From Metellina segmentata (Eukaryota; Arthropoda; Arachnida; Araneae; Tetragnathidae), in assembly GCA_947359465.1 (NCBI GenBank), contig OX375872.1, forward strand, positions 79,405,641 to 79,469,640: a stretch of DNA of 64,000 nucleotides. Reading direction: 5' to 3'. Under the pieces are notes generated by a model. The model worked only from the letters and a program-made list of their open reading frames with translations, did no database searches and was not told where the DNA came from. Position 1 is the stretch's first letter; each line of letters starts with the position of its first letter. A program made the translations under genes and the position numbers. Below, one piece after another: positions 10,935 through 23,145 of the stretch.

Positions 10935-11262
10935 AGTTAAAATTTTATTTCTTAAATTTAATATTGATTATAAATTTTATGAATTGGTATCAAATCTGTG
11001 TATTGTGCTTTGTCTTTCTTACTTTTTCTTTTCGATTCTTTGTCTTTTTCTTTCTTTTCGACTTTTTAAAACTAAAACTTCGTTTCTTCAATTATTGATT
11101 GCGACTTTTACTTTTTGGTACCTTTTCAGTGTATTGTGCATTAGCTTTCTCTTATTTTTGTGGTTTTGGGCTTAAAAACTAAAACTTAATTTCTTGAATT
11201 AATATTGATTGCATGTTTGGTCCCATGGTACCTTTTCGTGTGTAATGCGCTTGTCTTTATTT
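10935..11262 (+). repeat. Tandem repeat, about 105-130-bp unit, three copies
   Basis: AAAACTAAAACTTxxTTTCTTxAATTxATATTGATTG recurs at about 10938, 11070 and 11176, each followed by TGTGTATTGTGC-like sequence. The 121-codon open frame at 10810-11175 (rich in F, L and S) is a by-product of this repeat and not a gene. Confidence 0.75.
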
Positions 11263-11264
11263 TT

Positions 11265-13490
11265 TCTCTAGACGGGTTTTTCTGTGAATAAATAAACAAC
11301 GAAGAAATTGATTACATCCAGAAAGACTTATTTCTCACATATATGACTGTGTCTGATAATTTTAATTTAGATTTCAATATTTTGGTTCCTCGAAAATAAT
11401 GCACCACACCGCAAATTGAATTCTGTGAGCTCCTAATCAATTACACGGGAAAAAATTCCGGGAAATTTACATGCGTGACTCAACTGCAGACTAAACAAAT
11501 TTTATGCTGCTCCATTGATTGCTTGGTGCTGGGTGCGCGTGTTTCTTGGCTGAAGATCACTTGAAACGGAATAAGAGACAAGAATTATCAATCTTCTTGT
11601 CTGTGAAGCATAATGTCTTTAAGTAAATTTAGCGAACACGTTGAATTACTCTTGTAACAGGGGTAATTTAGGTGGAAGTTTTGATTTTCCCAAACACAGT
11701 TGTTTCTTTGTGATTGTATAATCATAATGAGAAAGAGGAGCTTTTTATTTCAACTGCACTGTTCCGCCTCGATCTGTAAATGCAAGCATTTTTTCAGAGC
11801 GTGTTTTGTAAGGTAAGCACGCTAATCTCATTAAAAGAAAGTAAGATTTAAAGCAATTTTCGAAGTCCTAGCAAATGGATTTTACAACAAATATTTATTT
11901 GACACGTATGCTACATGTATGCGAAAACTGAGTAAAATTAAGTATATATATAATTTAGTTTTGCGCTGAATATATTTTTTTTACATAGGCTAAGGGGTAG
12001 GAGTCCTTGTTTAATAGTTTAATTATATATGCAATTTAATATATTTCCTTCATGTAGTTCTTCCTCAACATAAGACGAATGAGAAGCATGTGAACTGCAT
12101 TTAACAAATTAAAGCATTATTTGCTTGACTCCATTTTATATAGCACTTGTAAACGTCGAGTAAAATTGCATATTTCGTTTCTTCCTCCGTCACATTTAAT
12201 AAACATAAACAACTGAGTAGACAATGTTAAAAATATCTTTCGATTAACTGAATTTAATTAAGATTGTTTGCATACTCCCCCACCTGAGGTATTAAAAATT
12301 TTTAAATTAAGTTTTGTGTTTCCACAATTAACTTTTTTTAATTAAAGCAGAGGAAGTCTAAGGATCGCTCTCCGAATGTTGGAGGTTATTGTTTTTCAAA
12401 TAAAAAAAACTGCTTTAATAAGTTTTCTCGTTGTATTTTCCTGAAACTAGCGAGGGATGTTATGAATGTAGTGAAATTTACTTATTTAAGAGTGGGTTAA
12501 CTTAAAACTCTTGCATAGCTCATCCAACGGCCATTTGGTCAGAAGATTTAGTTTAGAAATGAAACTTCTATTATGAACTCACAGTTATGGTAAAAAAGAA
12601 CAGGATAAAGAATATACTAGATAAATACTCCATGAGGATTTTCGAGTTATTTTCTGTATTTTGTCTTCACCAGTGGAATATTTCCATCTCATTGCGGCAA
12701 GAGATTTGATTGCCCTTATAACTTATATGATAGGGTGATGTTGTATGTAAAAAGGGTTATTGCAGAAAGGGCTTTTCTTTTTACGGTCTTTTAATATCAT
12801 TTACCCTTGTGTAAGCTATTTCTGAAATAGTAACCATCCTTAGAACAAACTATTCAATGCATTATTTCATGGCCACATTGTTGAAAAATTATCTATCCCA
12901 GTAAACAATTATCCATATTTCGTACGTTCCTTAAAAGTATAATTATCGTTTTTACAAAACATTATATCATCTGAAAATCATGACATTATTGTGAATTTTA
13001 TTTAATAATTTAAAAAATTAGGTTCTCATTGCTGTTAACAGTCACTGGTTGGATCTTTGCGGTGAAAATTAAGGACGTGAACATATGAAATGACGCTCCA
13101 TTCAGATATGCGCTAAAATCGTCGATTTTGCTTCCTGTTTTCGTAGATTTTTAATATTTTTGTCTCCAAATATATTTATTTTGATCAAAATGAAGGATTC
13201 TGAGCGTATTCTCTAGACTCTACGCCAGTGATTAAATGTTACACTATTTATATCGTTCTATATTTGAGATCAACGATCTAACGAATACGGCTTTATCCGT
13301 GTAGAACATTGTTTTTAAAAAAGGGATCTGTCGCTCCTGTGAACGCTGTAGAGACCTTGGGAGCAATGCTGTTTCAAGGGCAAATAGGGGTATTGAGCAA
13401 CAAAAGTGGACAGTAAGATGCAAAAACTCATTGCGTTCAGCCTTAGTGAGCAGAATTTCCCCTTTTTCTCCGAACTATGTTTTTCGACCT
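11265..13490. other. AT-rich unique DNA, no gene recognised
   Basis: The longest repeat-poor stretch in the window. I see no exon-like frame, tRNA or repeat copy. Splice-like sites are present but not convincing. Confidence 0.45.
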
Positions 13491-13494
13491 CAAG

Positions 13495-13802
13495 TGTTTC
13501 ACTTGTGGTAAGCTGGTAGTTAATTAACGTCACACAGAAGCAATACAACGGGCTATTGGGGACGGTATCAATCCCGAAGAGAAAGTTTCAAGGACAACGT
13601 CTCGTAATTTTGAACCACGGTCGGATGACGAGAACAACACCTGAGCTGGCACCTCACTCTCCAAACTTTCACACCACGTCAACGTGAGGACATTTGGTGC
13701 CATGGCAGGTCTTTGGCTGGACCGAGTTTTGAACTAACAACTCTCCGGTTGTTAATCCGTTGCTCTTTCAACTGGGCTACCGTGGTCCATGTTTCACTTG
13801 TG
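13495..13802 (-). mobile_element. SINE-A type 2, full length with 13-bp target duplication
   Basis: The element is 13508-13789 on the minus strand. It has the head CCACGGTAGCCCAGTTGAAAG, a damaged B box, the body and the conserved 3' end with almost no tail repeat. The perfect duplication TGTTTCACTTGTG lies at 13495-13507 and 13790-13802. Confidence 0.93.
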
Positions 13803-13958
13803 AGTTGACGATATCTTGTTATAAAGTAAAAAGGATAAGTCATAACAAGAGAATGTTAGCTTGTATGCACTTACGCGCACTTCCGACTTAAACATTTGAT
13901 CGGATTTCTGTCATTTTGTTTAGTTCAATGTGGATTTAGCTCGAAGAAAAACCTTTAA

Positions 13959-14187
13959 ACCCCTGGTGGCTATCTCGATGAGGTATCTCGTCACAGGTAA
14001 AACTGACCAGATTTTGATGAAAAAGTTATCTCGTTTATCAAACTATCGTTGTTTATCAGAATTAAAAAGAACGACCAGATTCTGATCTCGTCATATAAAA
14101 AAGAATCTTGATGACGAGGTATCTCGTCATAAGCACGATTTGCCAAACCTTGATGGACGAGATATCTCGTCGAAACCTCTAGGAGGA
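13959..14187. mobile_element. piggyBac-like MITE with TTAA flanks
   Basis: Bounded by TTAA at 13955-13958 and 14188-14191. The ends (CCCCTGGTGGCTATCTCG and, inverted, CCTCCTAGAGGTTTCGAC) lead into multiple copies of the palindromic module GAGGTATCTCGTC or GACGAGATATCTCGTC. The interior carries GACCAGATTTTGATG. The second copy at 46846-47048 has the same ends and TTAA flanks. Confidence 0.75.
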
Positions 14188-14750
14188 TTAATTAAGGAGA
14201 GAAGTCTACTGCGAATAGTTAACTATGGTTATTTAAGGATGCTGTTGACGAAAATGCAGTAAAATAGACAAATTAATATCACAACACCAAGCTCATCGTT
14301 CTCATTAATGATTGTTTTTGTTTTACTGATTTAATTTGCTTTTATTACCCCTAATAGTGAGCAATCTAGTGTTTTATGTACAATTTAGTTTTTATTTCAT
14401 TTGAATGAATAGCTCTACAATTTTAATTCCAAATTGATATAGTTCCAAACTAACTTTTTGAAACACTACACAGCAACATAAACATTTTTAAAAAATTTAA
14501 AAAATTCAGAAATAGCTGCACTTTTAATTTATTTATCTTTGAGACAGTTTTTCAGGGAAGCGGCGAAGAAAACTGTCTTTAAAAACTGCACGTTGAATTC
14601 AAAAAGTTTGGGTTAATTTATATTACTAGGGGGCTCCGCCTCCTTGTCACTTACCCCGCTACGATAAATTTGATATCTGGCAAAACCAATAGTCAAAAAT
14701 ATAACCTTTATTTTGGTGAGAAACATGCTTCGCGAAAAAACAAATACGAA
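14188..14750. other. AT-rich DNA, no gene recognised
   Basis: Nothing recognisable, except that 14455-14600 resembles 15690-15860 (CACAGCAACATAAACATTTT..., GGGAAGCG.CGAAG). That suggests a dispersed or duplicated segment. Confidence 0.4.
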
Positions 14751-14754
14751 ATTT

Positions 14755-15300
14755 GGGTGGCCAACTTTTGATTGCATCGAATTTATTTATGAACCAATTT
14801 AAAAAATAATTTTACCGTAAAAAACTGTGCATTCTAAGCTTTCTCGTGGTATTTTCAAATTTTAAAACTAATTGTATTAAGCAATAGATATGACAGTTTT
14901 AGTTTTTATAGGAAATTACGATCTAAAAGTTCCGAAAATTGTATGGCCAACTTTTAATTCCATCGACTTTATTTATTAACTAATTTAAAAAATAACTGTA
15001 CCATAAGAAAGAGTATAATATAAGGTATTCAGTCATGTTTTCAAATTAAAAAAATAATAATAGTATTAATCTTTAGATACGACAGTTTTAACAAAAAGTA
15101 GCGAAAATATCCCAATATTGCGAAATTTGTATGACTAACTTTTGATTGCATCGAATTTATTTATTAACTAATTTCAAAAATAATTGTACCGTAAGAAATA
15201 GTACATTCTAAGGTATACTGGGATATTTTCAAATTATAAAACTAATAGCAATAAGATATAGATATGACAGTTTTAAAGAAAAGTAACGAAAATGTCCCTA
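14755..15300 (+). repeat. Tandem repeat, about 187-bp unit, three copies
   Basis: GGCCAACTTTTGATTGCATC and its variants recur at about 14757, 14943 and 15130. Each is followed by TTTATTTATTAACTAATTT, ACCGTAAGAAA and GATATGACAGTTTTA. Divergence between units is moderate. Confidence 0.8.
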
Positions 15301-16850
15301 TTTTACCCGAATTTCCAAAAAATATTATCAGGAACCAAATTGAAATTTCTTAAAAAACTCGACGAGCTGAAAGTAGTAGAAAATAAGGAACATTTTGACG
15401 TGCTATTTTTTAGTTCCGATAAGTTAAGAATGCTTCGCAGACGCAAAAGAATATATTTTTTGTGTATGGTGAGTGTAACGTTGACGATTCTACTTTCCGT
15501 TAGTGGTTCAGAAAGTTTCGTTACCTGAATCAGTTCTTGAGACAGAAACCTCAGAACTTCTATCAGCGCGGGATTAGGCAACTACCGGAGAGATGGAGAA
15601 CGGTCGTTTAACAGAATGGCACATATTATATTGATTAAATGTAATTAGCATTGAATAAAGTAATTTTTCTTTAATTTCTGTCAAACAGAAACTGGGACGA
15701 ACTTTTGCATCAACTCAATAGCTTTACAGCTCCATAAACATTTTAAGCAAATTAAAATATTATAGGCACACCAACACATGCAATTTATTGATCTTTGTGA
15801 TAAAGTTTTCCAGGGAAGCGTCGAAGCCAAATGGTCTTTAAAAACTGCCGGCCAAGTAAAAGAAGTTTGAGAAACTGATCTAAGGAGCACTGCTTTATCC
15901 GCGCAGAATAATCTTTAGTTTGAGATGATCTCTTAACCGTGCTAATTCGAGCACCGATTGCGCTGACTAAGCGATCCGCACTCTGAGGAACTATACCCCC
16001 TTTACCCACCACCAACACTGGATGCAAATCGGCATCTGAGTTATGTGCTCTGCGATTTGTGAACCTTCTAACCTCCCCACTAAATGAAAGCTCCGCTAAT
16101 GATGATTCCGACCATTAATCATCAAGCAAACTATTGTAGACTCAACTTGCCGCAGGTCCGATCCGCCTAATATGCTTGATCTCTCATCTGGAGAAGCCGG
16201 TGGAAACAAAAAGGTTCGGGTAGAGGGTACCGATTCTCACGGGTGGTCCTGAAGGAAGCACGAAAGACGCACCATAATAAAGAAATATTAATATAAAGCC
16301 GAGTAATAAGAGGTTGGTGAAAGCTGTTATCATAATTAGCAATCTGTCATAAGTGTCAGGTACGTATTACCAACTGCCGTTCAATCAGCAGAGATCTACC
16401 GCGCTCAGGATTAAAGCCAGCTGTTCCAGAGGTGGTGGCCAATCTCCCTTGAAGCGACTTGCTGAACATTAGAAACGAAGGGAATATCTCTTTCAAGCTT
16501 TATGTATCGGAAACTTGTAAATAGCCCCCTACTTATACAAATGCATTTGCTGATTGTCTTTTCTGTGCTCATTTGCTGATTACCCGGGATTCAGCTGGAC
16601 CGCCTGAAGCGGTCCTGATTCGTCTTTAAAAATTGCAATTTGCTCCCGCACGCATTAGGTAAACGGTGATCAGTACACACGCGCAGTTCGTTTTACCGTT
16701 CGATAAACTGGAGATCTTTTGATTAGTATATACAGGGGTATTTATCTCGTTTCTCTCGGAATTCTCCGGCTGAATACTTTACTTGTTTACTTTTCTCTGT
16801 TAAATTCCATTCATTTCTTTTGTGATGGGTGAGTTTTGATTCTCTGAGTG
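15301..16850. other. No recognised gene; partly GC-richer
   Basis: Two overlapping frames on opposite strands at 15292-15581 and two more at 15681-16027 are unrecognised. 15690-15860 is a diverged repeat of 14455-14600. 16000-16850 is mixed sequence with no clear repeat. Confidence 0.35.
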
Positions 16851-16857
16851 AAATTTC

Positions 16858-17432
16858 GGAGGAAAGACCGAAGGTTTTCTATGTTTCCATTATCTTAGCC
16901 ATGCTTGAATTTCCTTAGCCATTTAATTTGTTTTTCAATTAATGTGTAAATCCTTTGTTTTAATTAGTTCTGAATCAAACACTGAGTAAATATAGCTATA
17001 CCGGGAGAACAATGCAAGTGGGATTCATAGGTATGTTCGGGAAATGACAACTAAACATACCATTCATGATTAATACCAATTATAACATGCAAGAAACTTT
17101 GACGGTAATGAAGGTGGGGTTAATAATAGCATATTTATGTAGCATATTATACAGAGAAAAGACCGAAAGTTTTCACGATCACATTACAAAACAAAATTAT
17201 TTCTTCTGTAAGTTAATTTTTTTTCAACTAATGTGTAAGTCTTTTGCTTTAATTAATTTTGTAACGAATATTATGTACTGAATAAATTTCGCAGTTCCGG
17301 AAGAAAAATGACGCAAGTGGAATTCATCGGTATGTTCAGGAAACGAAAACTAAGAATAACGTTCATGATTATTATCAATCATAAGTAATTTTAATGACAA
17401 TGGAAGTGGGGTTTAATAATAGCATATTTATG
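16858..17432 (+). repeat. Tandem duplication, about 296-bp unit, two copies
   Basis: AAAGACCGAA.GTTTTC starts each unit (about 16863 and 17159). Later landmarks GCAAGTGG.ATTCAT.GGTATGTTC and AATAATAGCATATTTATGT occur once in each. Confidence 0.75.
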
Positions 17433-18065
17433 TTACTTTTAAATGACACGCATGCAGGTGTATATTGAATATTCACCCCAATTTTATTTTTGTGCAGTTG
17501 TTCTCCTAGGTTTTAGAATAAAATATTCAACAGTCAGTAAGTACACAAATTTTTTTCATTCATTCATAATATTTTTTACAACACATTTGTTAACATTTTT
17601 ATTCTTTTCGTTATTTACATTATGAAACGGGCGGAGTTTAAATTAACTGGAAAACAATTTTCGATTGCCTCATTGTTCCAGTCAAATTCAACACAAAATT
17701 ACTTATGTAATCGTTCAAAACAGTCCTCGCTTCATTGTACTGAAGAGCTAACCTCCCGCACCAAATTCTGAGTCACGACTAAGATTTACGCTATTCTTTT
17801 AAAGGATAACGAGAAACAGTTGAAATTTCAACCATGACGCAATGATCTTTACATAGCAGAGCTAAGCATTACTACAGTTCTGTCCTTTTTTCATTGAAAG
17901 GATGAATATTGTGAAAAACAAGTGACGCATTTAACTTAAATACCCATATTTTGCACTTGAATGATTGTTCTTCTGGAACAACGATATGATTCACTTACAA
18001 AACCACATAACTTTTATTTATAAGTGTAGCTTCAACAATAGCATTACAAATTAAGAGTATGAATG
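17433..18065. other. AT-rich DNA ending in a possible retroposed 3' end
   Basis: No gene recognised. The end of this stretch leads into an AATAAA plus A-run arrangement described separately. Confidence 0.4.
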
Positions 18066-18068
18066 CTA

Positions 18069-18077
18069 TAAATAAAT

Positions 18078-18122
<45 letters not shown>
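18069..18122 (+). other. AATAAA followed by a long A-run
   Basis: An AATAAA hexamer near 18070 is followed after a short CA repeat by about 34 A residues (from 18088). This resembles the 3' end of a retroposed transcript, but no coding sequence or flanking duplication is recognised upstream, so it could be a plain microsatellite. Confidence 0.4.
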
Positions 18123-18130
<8 letters not shown>

Positions 18131-18368
18131 TCAAGAAAAAATCCTTAACTTCTTTACAAGTATAACACTTTTATAAGTTTAAAACAGGAAAAATCATTTC
18201 GAGAAATGGTTACCCTCTCTACACAAAGAACGGATACACATAGGTAAAACAAACCATTCTAAAGAAAAATATCTATTTACAAAAATGTTGAAACTATTTT
18301 GACAGGGAAATTGTATAGTCAGAACATTTAAAATTTTCGTTCTTTACTTTAATATATATATAAGAAAA

Positions 18369-18517
18369 GGTAGGTAATTAGGTACTTGAATTTATGTTGC
18401 AATGGAACAATTCAACGAGTTATTGGTAATGGTCCGGGATCAATCAAGAAAAGAAAGATCCGAGTTCAACACCTCGTAATTTTGAACTATGGTTAGATAG
18501 CAAGGTCAACACTTGAG
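18369..18517 (-). mobile_element. SINE-A, 5'-truncated copy
   Basis: Minus-strand copy running from CTCAAGTGTTGACC to a TACCTAATTACCTACC tail. Diverged, with several substitutions in the 3' end. Confidence 0.75.
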
Positions 18518-18539
18518 TCATTTTCGATAAGTCTAGAAC

Positions 18540-19120
18540 GAAAAAATACTTTCAGTATGTTTCTAACTCTCAAACACCTTTTGAATTTCCACTGGTATGT
18601 AAAGGTTATTCCGATATAGATTCATCTCCAGGAATAGTATTGAGGTTAGTAACTTTTTCGGTAGCAGTCAATTACAAAGCCATCAGAATGCTACCAGTAT
18701 GTTTCTAACACTCAATCACGCTTTGAATTTCCATTATGACTGATATGCAAAGAAGACTCCCGATACAGATTGATACCCAGAAATAGATTTCCGCTCAGCA
18801 TTGAGGTCAGTAACATTTTCGATAATAATCTTAGATTCCGGTTATTATTGAAGTTAGTAACATTTTCGGTAGCAATCCAGTAGAAAATCATTGGAATACT
18901 TTCAGTATACCTCAAGCCCGCTTTGAATTTACACACCTCCCGATACAGATTAATCCTCTGGAATAGGAATCTTCCTAGCATTTTGGTCAATAACAATATG
19001 GGATTCTGATTTAGGTAGCAGTCCAGTATAAAATCATCGGCAGTAGGTTTCCAACCCTCGCTTTGAATTTCCACTGATGCAAAGAGGACTCCCGATACAG
19101 ATTGATCCTCGGGAATTAGG
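18540..19120 (+). repeat. Tandem repeat, about 150-190-bp unit, about four diverged copies
   Basis: CGCTTTGAATTTCCA, CCCGATACAGATTGAT and GTAACATTTTCGGTAGCA recur in the same order. The last unit runs straight into a GC-rich block. Minus-strand open frames here reflect the repeat. Confidence 0.75.
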
Positions 19121-19895
19121 AATTGTGTGCAATGTAAAAGCGCCGGGGGAACGTAGAAAGACCCGTAAAAAGAAAGGGGAGAAATGAGTTTTTGGGCGAG
19201 GAGTACTCACGCGGACAGAATCGCTTCTTTCCACCGACCTTCCAGGTTGGAAAATGCGCATAGCGCAGATTCAAGGCAGCAGAAATATTACCCTCTATCA
19301 GTTCCCCTCCACAAAAGACGTGCCAGCCTCTCTGCCGCAAAATTTCCTCGGCTTCACCCTCCCTGAGCCATTTAAAGGAACGCATACGGAAACGGAATTC
19401 CGCCGCTCCGCTTGCCAGAAATGGCACGCAGTTTGTAGAAATCCCCCGCACCAACGAAACGGGGAAAAAAGGAAGGAAAAAATTCCCCTCGCCCCCCGAA
19501 TGGAACGAATTAAAGGGTAACTCTGACGACAAGCGAAGCATTTGCTGCGAAACGAAAAGCACTGCTTGGGATGAAGGACACTGTTAGCTCGTTTATCGCC
19601 CCTTTTTGTTTTCGTTTTCGCGGAGTAACCCTTTTTTAGACAGGAAGGCGAAAATGCAATCTTAGATGTCATGAAGGGGGCTTGGAAATGCAGTTGTTGG
19701 CGCGGTGATTGCATCGTGAGCGAAACCGACCTCGGCGATTTTTCTTTTTTAATTTGTGGGTGGGGAGTTTTGAATCCAGAGAAGGGCCATGCGTGAACAA
19801 AGGAATTTCTCCGCAACCCGCCGTAATAGAATGCTTGCGCGGTGGGTTCCTTATGAGGTGAGCAATGTGTGGTGGCCAAAGAATTACCACTCTCT
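19121..19895. other. GC-richer block, unassigned
   Basis: Clearly richer in G and C than its surroundings. It gives long frames on the minus strand (up to 202 codons, 19298-19906) and overlapping ones on plus. None shows a recognisable domain, and the overlap on several frames suggests low stop-codon density and not coding. It could be an old repeat or a conserved non-coding block. Confidence 0.35.
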
Positions 19896-20330
19896 TTAGT
19901 GTTCATCCAAAAATTGATTTAACCTTCAGTTATGAGAGGAAACGCTCCTCTGGAGAGTATTTTATAGACTATTTAAGGCACTTTAAGGCTCAGAAAGGAA
20001 AATTTAATTGAAAAAGTTGATACGCTAATACCTCTTTTATCCGAGCTACGATCAACCGAATATCCGTGTTATCCGAGCCGAATTCGATTCCGAAGATTGA
20101 ATTACAGCTCTAGCGTTCATCCAAAAATTGATTTAACCGTCAGATATGAAGGGAAACGCTCTTCGGAAAAGTATTTTATAGACTATTTAAAGCATTTAAT
20201 TGAAAATCTGATTTCAGTAGAACCTTGTTTATCCGAGCTCCGATCGAACGAGTGTCCATGGAATCCGAGCTGAATTCGATACCGATGATTTTTTTAAGCT
20301 TCGAGTTCGAGTATTCAAAGAGGCAAGAAT
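19896..20330 (+). repeat. Tandem duplication, 215-bp unit, two copies
   Basis: GTTCATCCAAAAATTGATTT starts each unit (19899 and 20114). Each unit ends with TTTATCCGAGCTxCGATC and GAATTCGAT. The second unit overlaps the left end of the pogo-like MITE. Confidence 0.8.
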
Positions 20331-20697
20331 CAGAAGACAGTTTAGAACTTTTCCAAGAGAGTTTAAAAGGTACGTAATACACGTCCAGATTTATTGTAAA
20401 AATATCCCAATAAAAACATAAACTATGACACAAATCCGAGTATAAATCCCCCCCCCCTGACCTTTGCATTATGAATCTTTAAGTAATAGTGACATGTAGT
20501 ACAGCAAATGTTTTCTAAATTTTGTACTGACTGTGTTTTGTATTATTACGTACATATTATCCAAGTTTTTGTTTATCCGAGGTGGCTTGGTTCACATTTC
20601 CTCGATAGCCCGTTGTGTTGCTCTAGTACGACGTTAACTAAAAATTACCATTACCATTACCATTATCACATTTCCTCGAATAATCAAGGTTCTACTA
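20215..20697. mobile_element. pogo/Tigger-like MITE
   Basis: The left end CAGTAGAACCTTGTTTATCC pairs with the right end GGATTAT..AACCTTG read inverted (TAGTAGAACCTTGATTATTC at 20678-20697). CAGTAGAACCTxGxTTATCC termini are typical of pogo/Tigger elements. TA follows the right end; the left TA is altered. There is no transposase. A SINE-A tail is inserted at 20606-20665. Confidence 0.7.
20592..20679 (+). mobile_element. SINE-A tail-only insertion (60 bp) with 14-bp target duplication
   Basis: The 60-base insert at 20606-20665 consists of TAGCCCGTTGTGTTGCTC...GACGTTAAC plus (ATTACC)n. It is flanked by perfect copies of TCACATTTCCTCGA at 20592-20605 and 20666-20679. It interrupts the pogo-like MITE. 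Confidence 0.93.
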
Positions 20698-20810
20698 TAG
20701 TTAATATTCCAAGATGGATAATCTAGCCATTTGATTACAATATCCCATGCGTCAGAACATTAGAATGTAACTAAAGGGGAACAACAAGAATTAATAAACG
20801 TTTTGAGGGT

Positions 20811-21071
20811 AGATAGGTAGTTAATTTGTTTCATACTGGGACAACACAACGGGCTATTGGCGACGGTCCGGGATCAATCTCGAAGGGAAAGATGCAAGGA
20901 CAACACCTCGTAGTTTTGAACCACGGTCGGATGACGAGAACACTGTGAGTGGCACCCCACTCTCTAAACTTCCACACCAAACCAACATGAGGACATTTGA
21001 GGCCATGGCAGATTTAACGTGTACCAGCCCAGTTGGTAAGCCGTTGTTTTTCCAACTGGGCTACCGTGTGG
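20811..21071 (-). mobile_element. SINE-A type 2 with deletion near the head
   Basis: The minus strand begins with CCACACGGTAGCCCAGTTGG, but the B box and part of the 5' body are deleted. The remaining body, 3' end and TACC tail are intact. Confidence 0.85.
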
Positions 21072-21538
21072 AACTAGTCAATTAGGAATATAGTCTTCTA
21101 TAAATTCCTATATATTAAAATGCATCCGCTTCATATCAAAGTGGGACAGTTAGAATTTTCAAAAATAACACCAGATTTTGAATCTATACCATTTTAACCT
21201 CGGGTACTAAGTTTTAAGTTAATTTAGTCCAGCCGCGTTTATGAACTGTGAGGACGGAAAATTGGTTAAATTTAATGTTAAATGAGCTTCCGGACTTTCA
21301 TTCATATCTTGCAACACGCAAAAATTTTGTTTATTTTAAGGAACCCAAAGTCTACCAAGTGTTTCTTTTTCACGCTCATCTCTAATATACAATATTAGTT
21401 ATTAAATCAATACTTAAAAAAATTAGGATTAGAGCAATATACAATACAAAATAATGAGTGTCATATATTGATTTAAATCCATTTAGGACTTTTATATGAC
21501 CTTGAAAACCTTAAGCTCGTCCCTCCCGAGAACTTACT

Positions 21539-21540
<2 letters not shown>
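21072..21540. other. AT-rich DNA, no gene recognised
   Basis: No recognisable feature. Confidence 0.45.

Positions 21541-21591
<51 letters not shown>
21541..21591. repeat. (AT)n microsatellite
   Basis: About 25 uninterrupted AT dinucleotides. Confidence 0.97.
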
Positions 21592-21593
<2 letters not shown>

Positions 21594-21599
21594 TTTATT

Positions 21600-21908
21600 T
21601 CTTTTCAAATACAAATTGCTAAGTACTACTTGGAAGATAAAGCTGAAATTTTGAAAGTCTTATAGCTTTCTTTTATTCCAGACGTATAACTCAATTAGTT
21701 CCAACTATTTAACTCTCTGATCGTCGTGACATTTCCGAGTAGCTTTTAACACAAGACACATAATGACTAAATAACCACATCTATGTGCTGAAAGAATTGT
21801 TGGAGAGATTCCATTGGTCAATAAGGTCAAAACTGGTGATAAATTATGTGAGAAGGTCCGCAAATTTCAGAACGGATAAATGATATTTTTGAAAAGTGAA
21901 GATGTTTT

Positions 21909-21946
<38 letters not shown>

Positions 21947-23145
21947 TATTTACAAAAAGAAATTGCTTTCTTCTACTTAGAAGAAAAAGGTAAAATTTTG
22001 CTAGATTCACAGTTTTAATAAAATTTCTCACGCGTGCAAATCATATAGATCTACCTATTTAACCTCTGATCGGTATGACATTCCCGTATATATTGCTTAT
22101 TACCACAATACATATCATAACTAAATAACCACATCAATTGGTTGAAAGAATCCGAAGAAGGATTTCATTGGTCAAGAAGGTAAAAACTGGTTAGAAGTCA
22201 TATGGGAAAGACTTCAAGTTGCAGAACGGATGAACGATATTTTCAAAAATAAAGATGTTTCGATGAAGAGAAAGAAGAAATTTTCAAAAAGAAATTTCTT
22301 TCTTCTACTTGGAGGGAAGGAGGTGAAATTTTGCAAGACTTACAGCTTTCTTTAAGTGGACTAGTGCACAAAAATCTTTCGAAATTTCGATTTTTTTTTT
22401 TATAAAATATAAATAAATGTTTATACAATTCTGTTTAAAATGATTTATGAAGATACGTTGAGTAGAGAAGTATTTTAAATAAGTCTTTGAAAAATACCTG
22501 TACTTTTCAAAGTAAGGTAAATTTTATGCTTTAAACTTCAATACATCAAAATGTGTATTTTTTCCATAAAAGAAATATTTTTTCAAAGTCTATTCAAGCA
22601 AATGTAAAACAAATGGGTCTACAAGTGGAAAATACCCTATAACTTATTTTAACTCGGGCATTTTCTTCTATCTGCTCAGGAAAGTTAATTTCAATCGTTA
22701 AAAAGGATGAAAATTGGTTAGTTAAAAAAATATGAGTTGAAGAAAAGAAAATCTTAAAGCTTCGAATTTTAAGTTTAAAAAAAAAAACCGTGTTAAAGTG
22801 TTTAAAAGTGTCTTCATAATAATTCAAATCAATAAACATAAAAGATTCTGAGAAAATATTCCTTAAAATTTGACCACTTTATATATATATATATAACATT
22901 ACGGAGAGACTATTGCACTGGTCCCCTTAATTCCAGGCTTATAAGTCAAGCAATTCTGCCTATTTAACCCTTAGTGAATGTCAAGATGTTTTCGAGTAGT
23001 CTAGAATTGCTTATTACCACAAGACACAAATGACTTATATAATAACCACATCTAGATCTTGAAGGAATCTTAGGAAAGATTCCATATGTCAAAGCTGGTT
23101 AGAACTCATGGAAAAGATTGCAGGTTGCAGAATGGATAAAAGTAA
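21600..23145 (+). repeat. Tandem repeat, about 355-bp unit, two adjacent copies and one distant
   Basis: CTAAATAACCACATC...GAAAGAAT..., ATTCCATTGGTCAA.AAGGT and CAGAACGGAT.AA.GATATTTT recur at about 21765-21900 and 22115-22245. A degraded third copy lies at 23035-23140. 22340-22880 between them is AT-rich and unassigned. Confidence 0.75.
21914..21944. repeat. (GA)n microsatellite
   Basis: About 15 uninterrupted GA units inside the first unit of the surrounding tandem repeat. Confidence 0.95.

Noticed and set aside
10810..11175. 121-codon plus-strand open frame rich in F, L and S
   Set aside because: It coincides with a three-unit AT-rich tandem repeat and starts in the edge of a truncated SINE.
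19298..19906. 202-codon minus-strand open frame, the second longest in the window
   Set aside because: It lies in a GC-rich block where long frames occur on both strands and in several frames. It has no domain, low-complexity basic composition and no exon partners.
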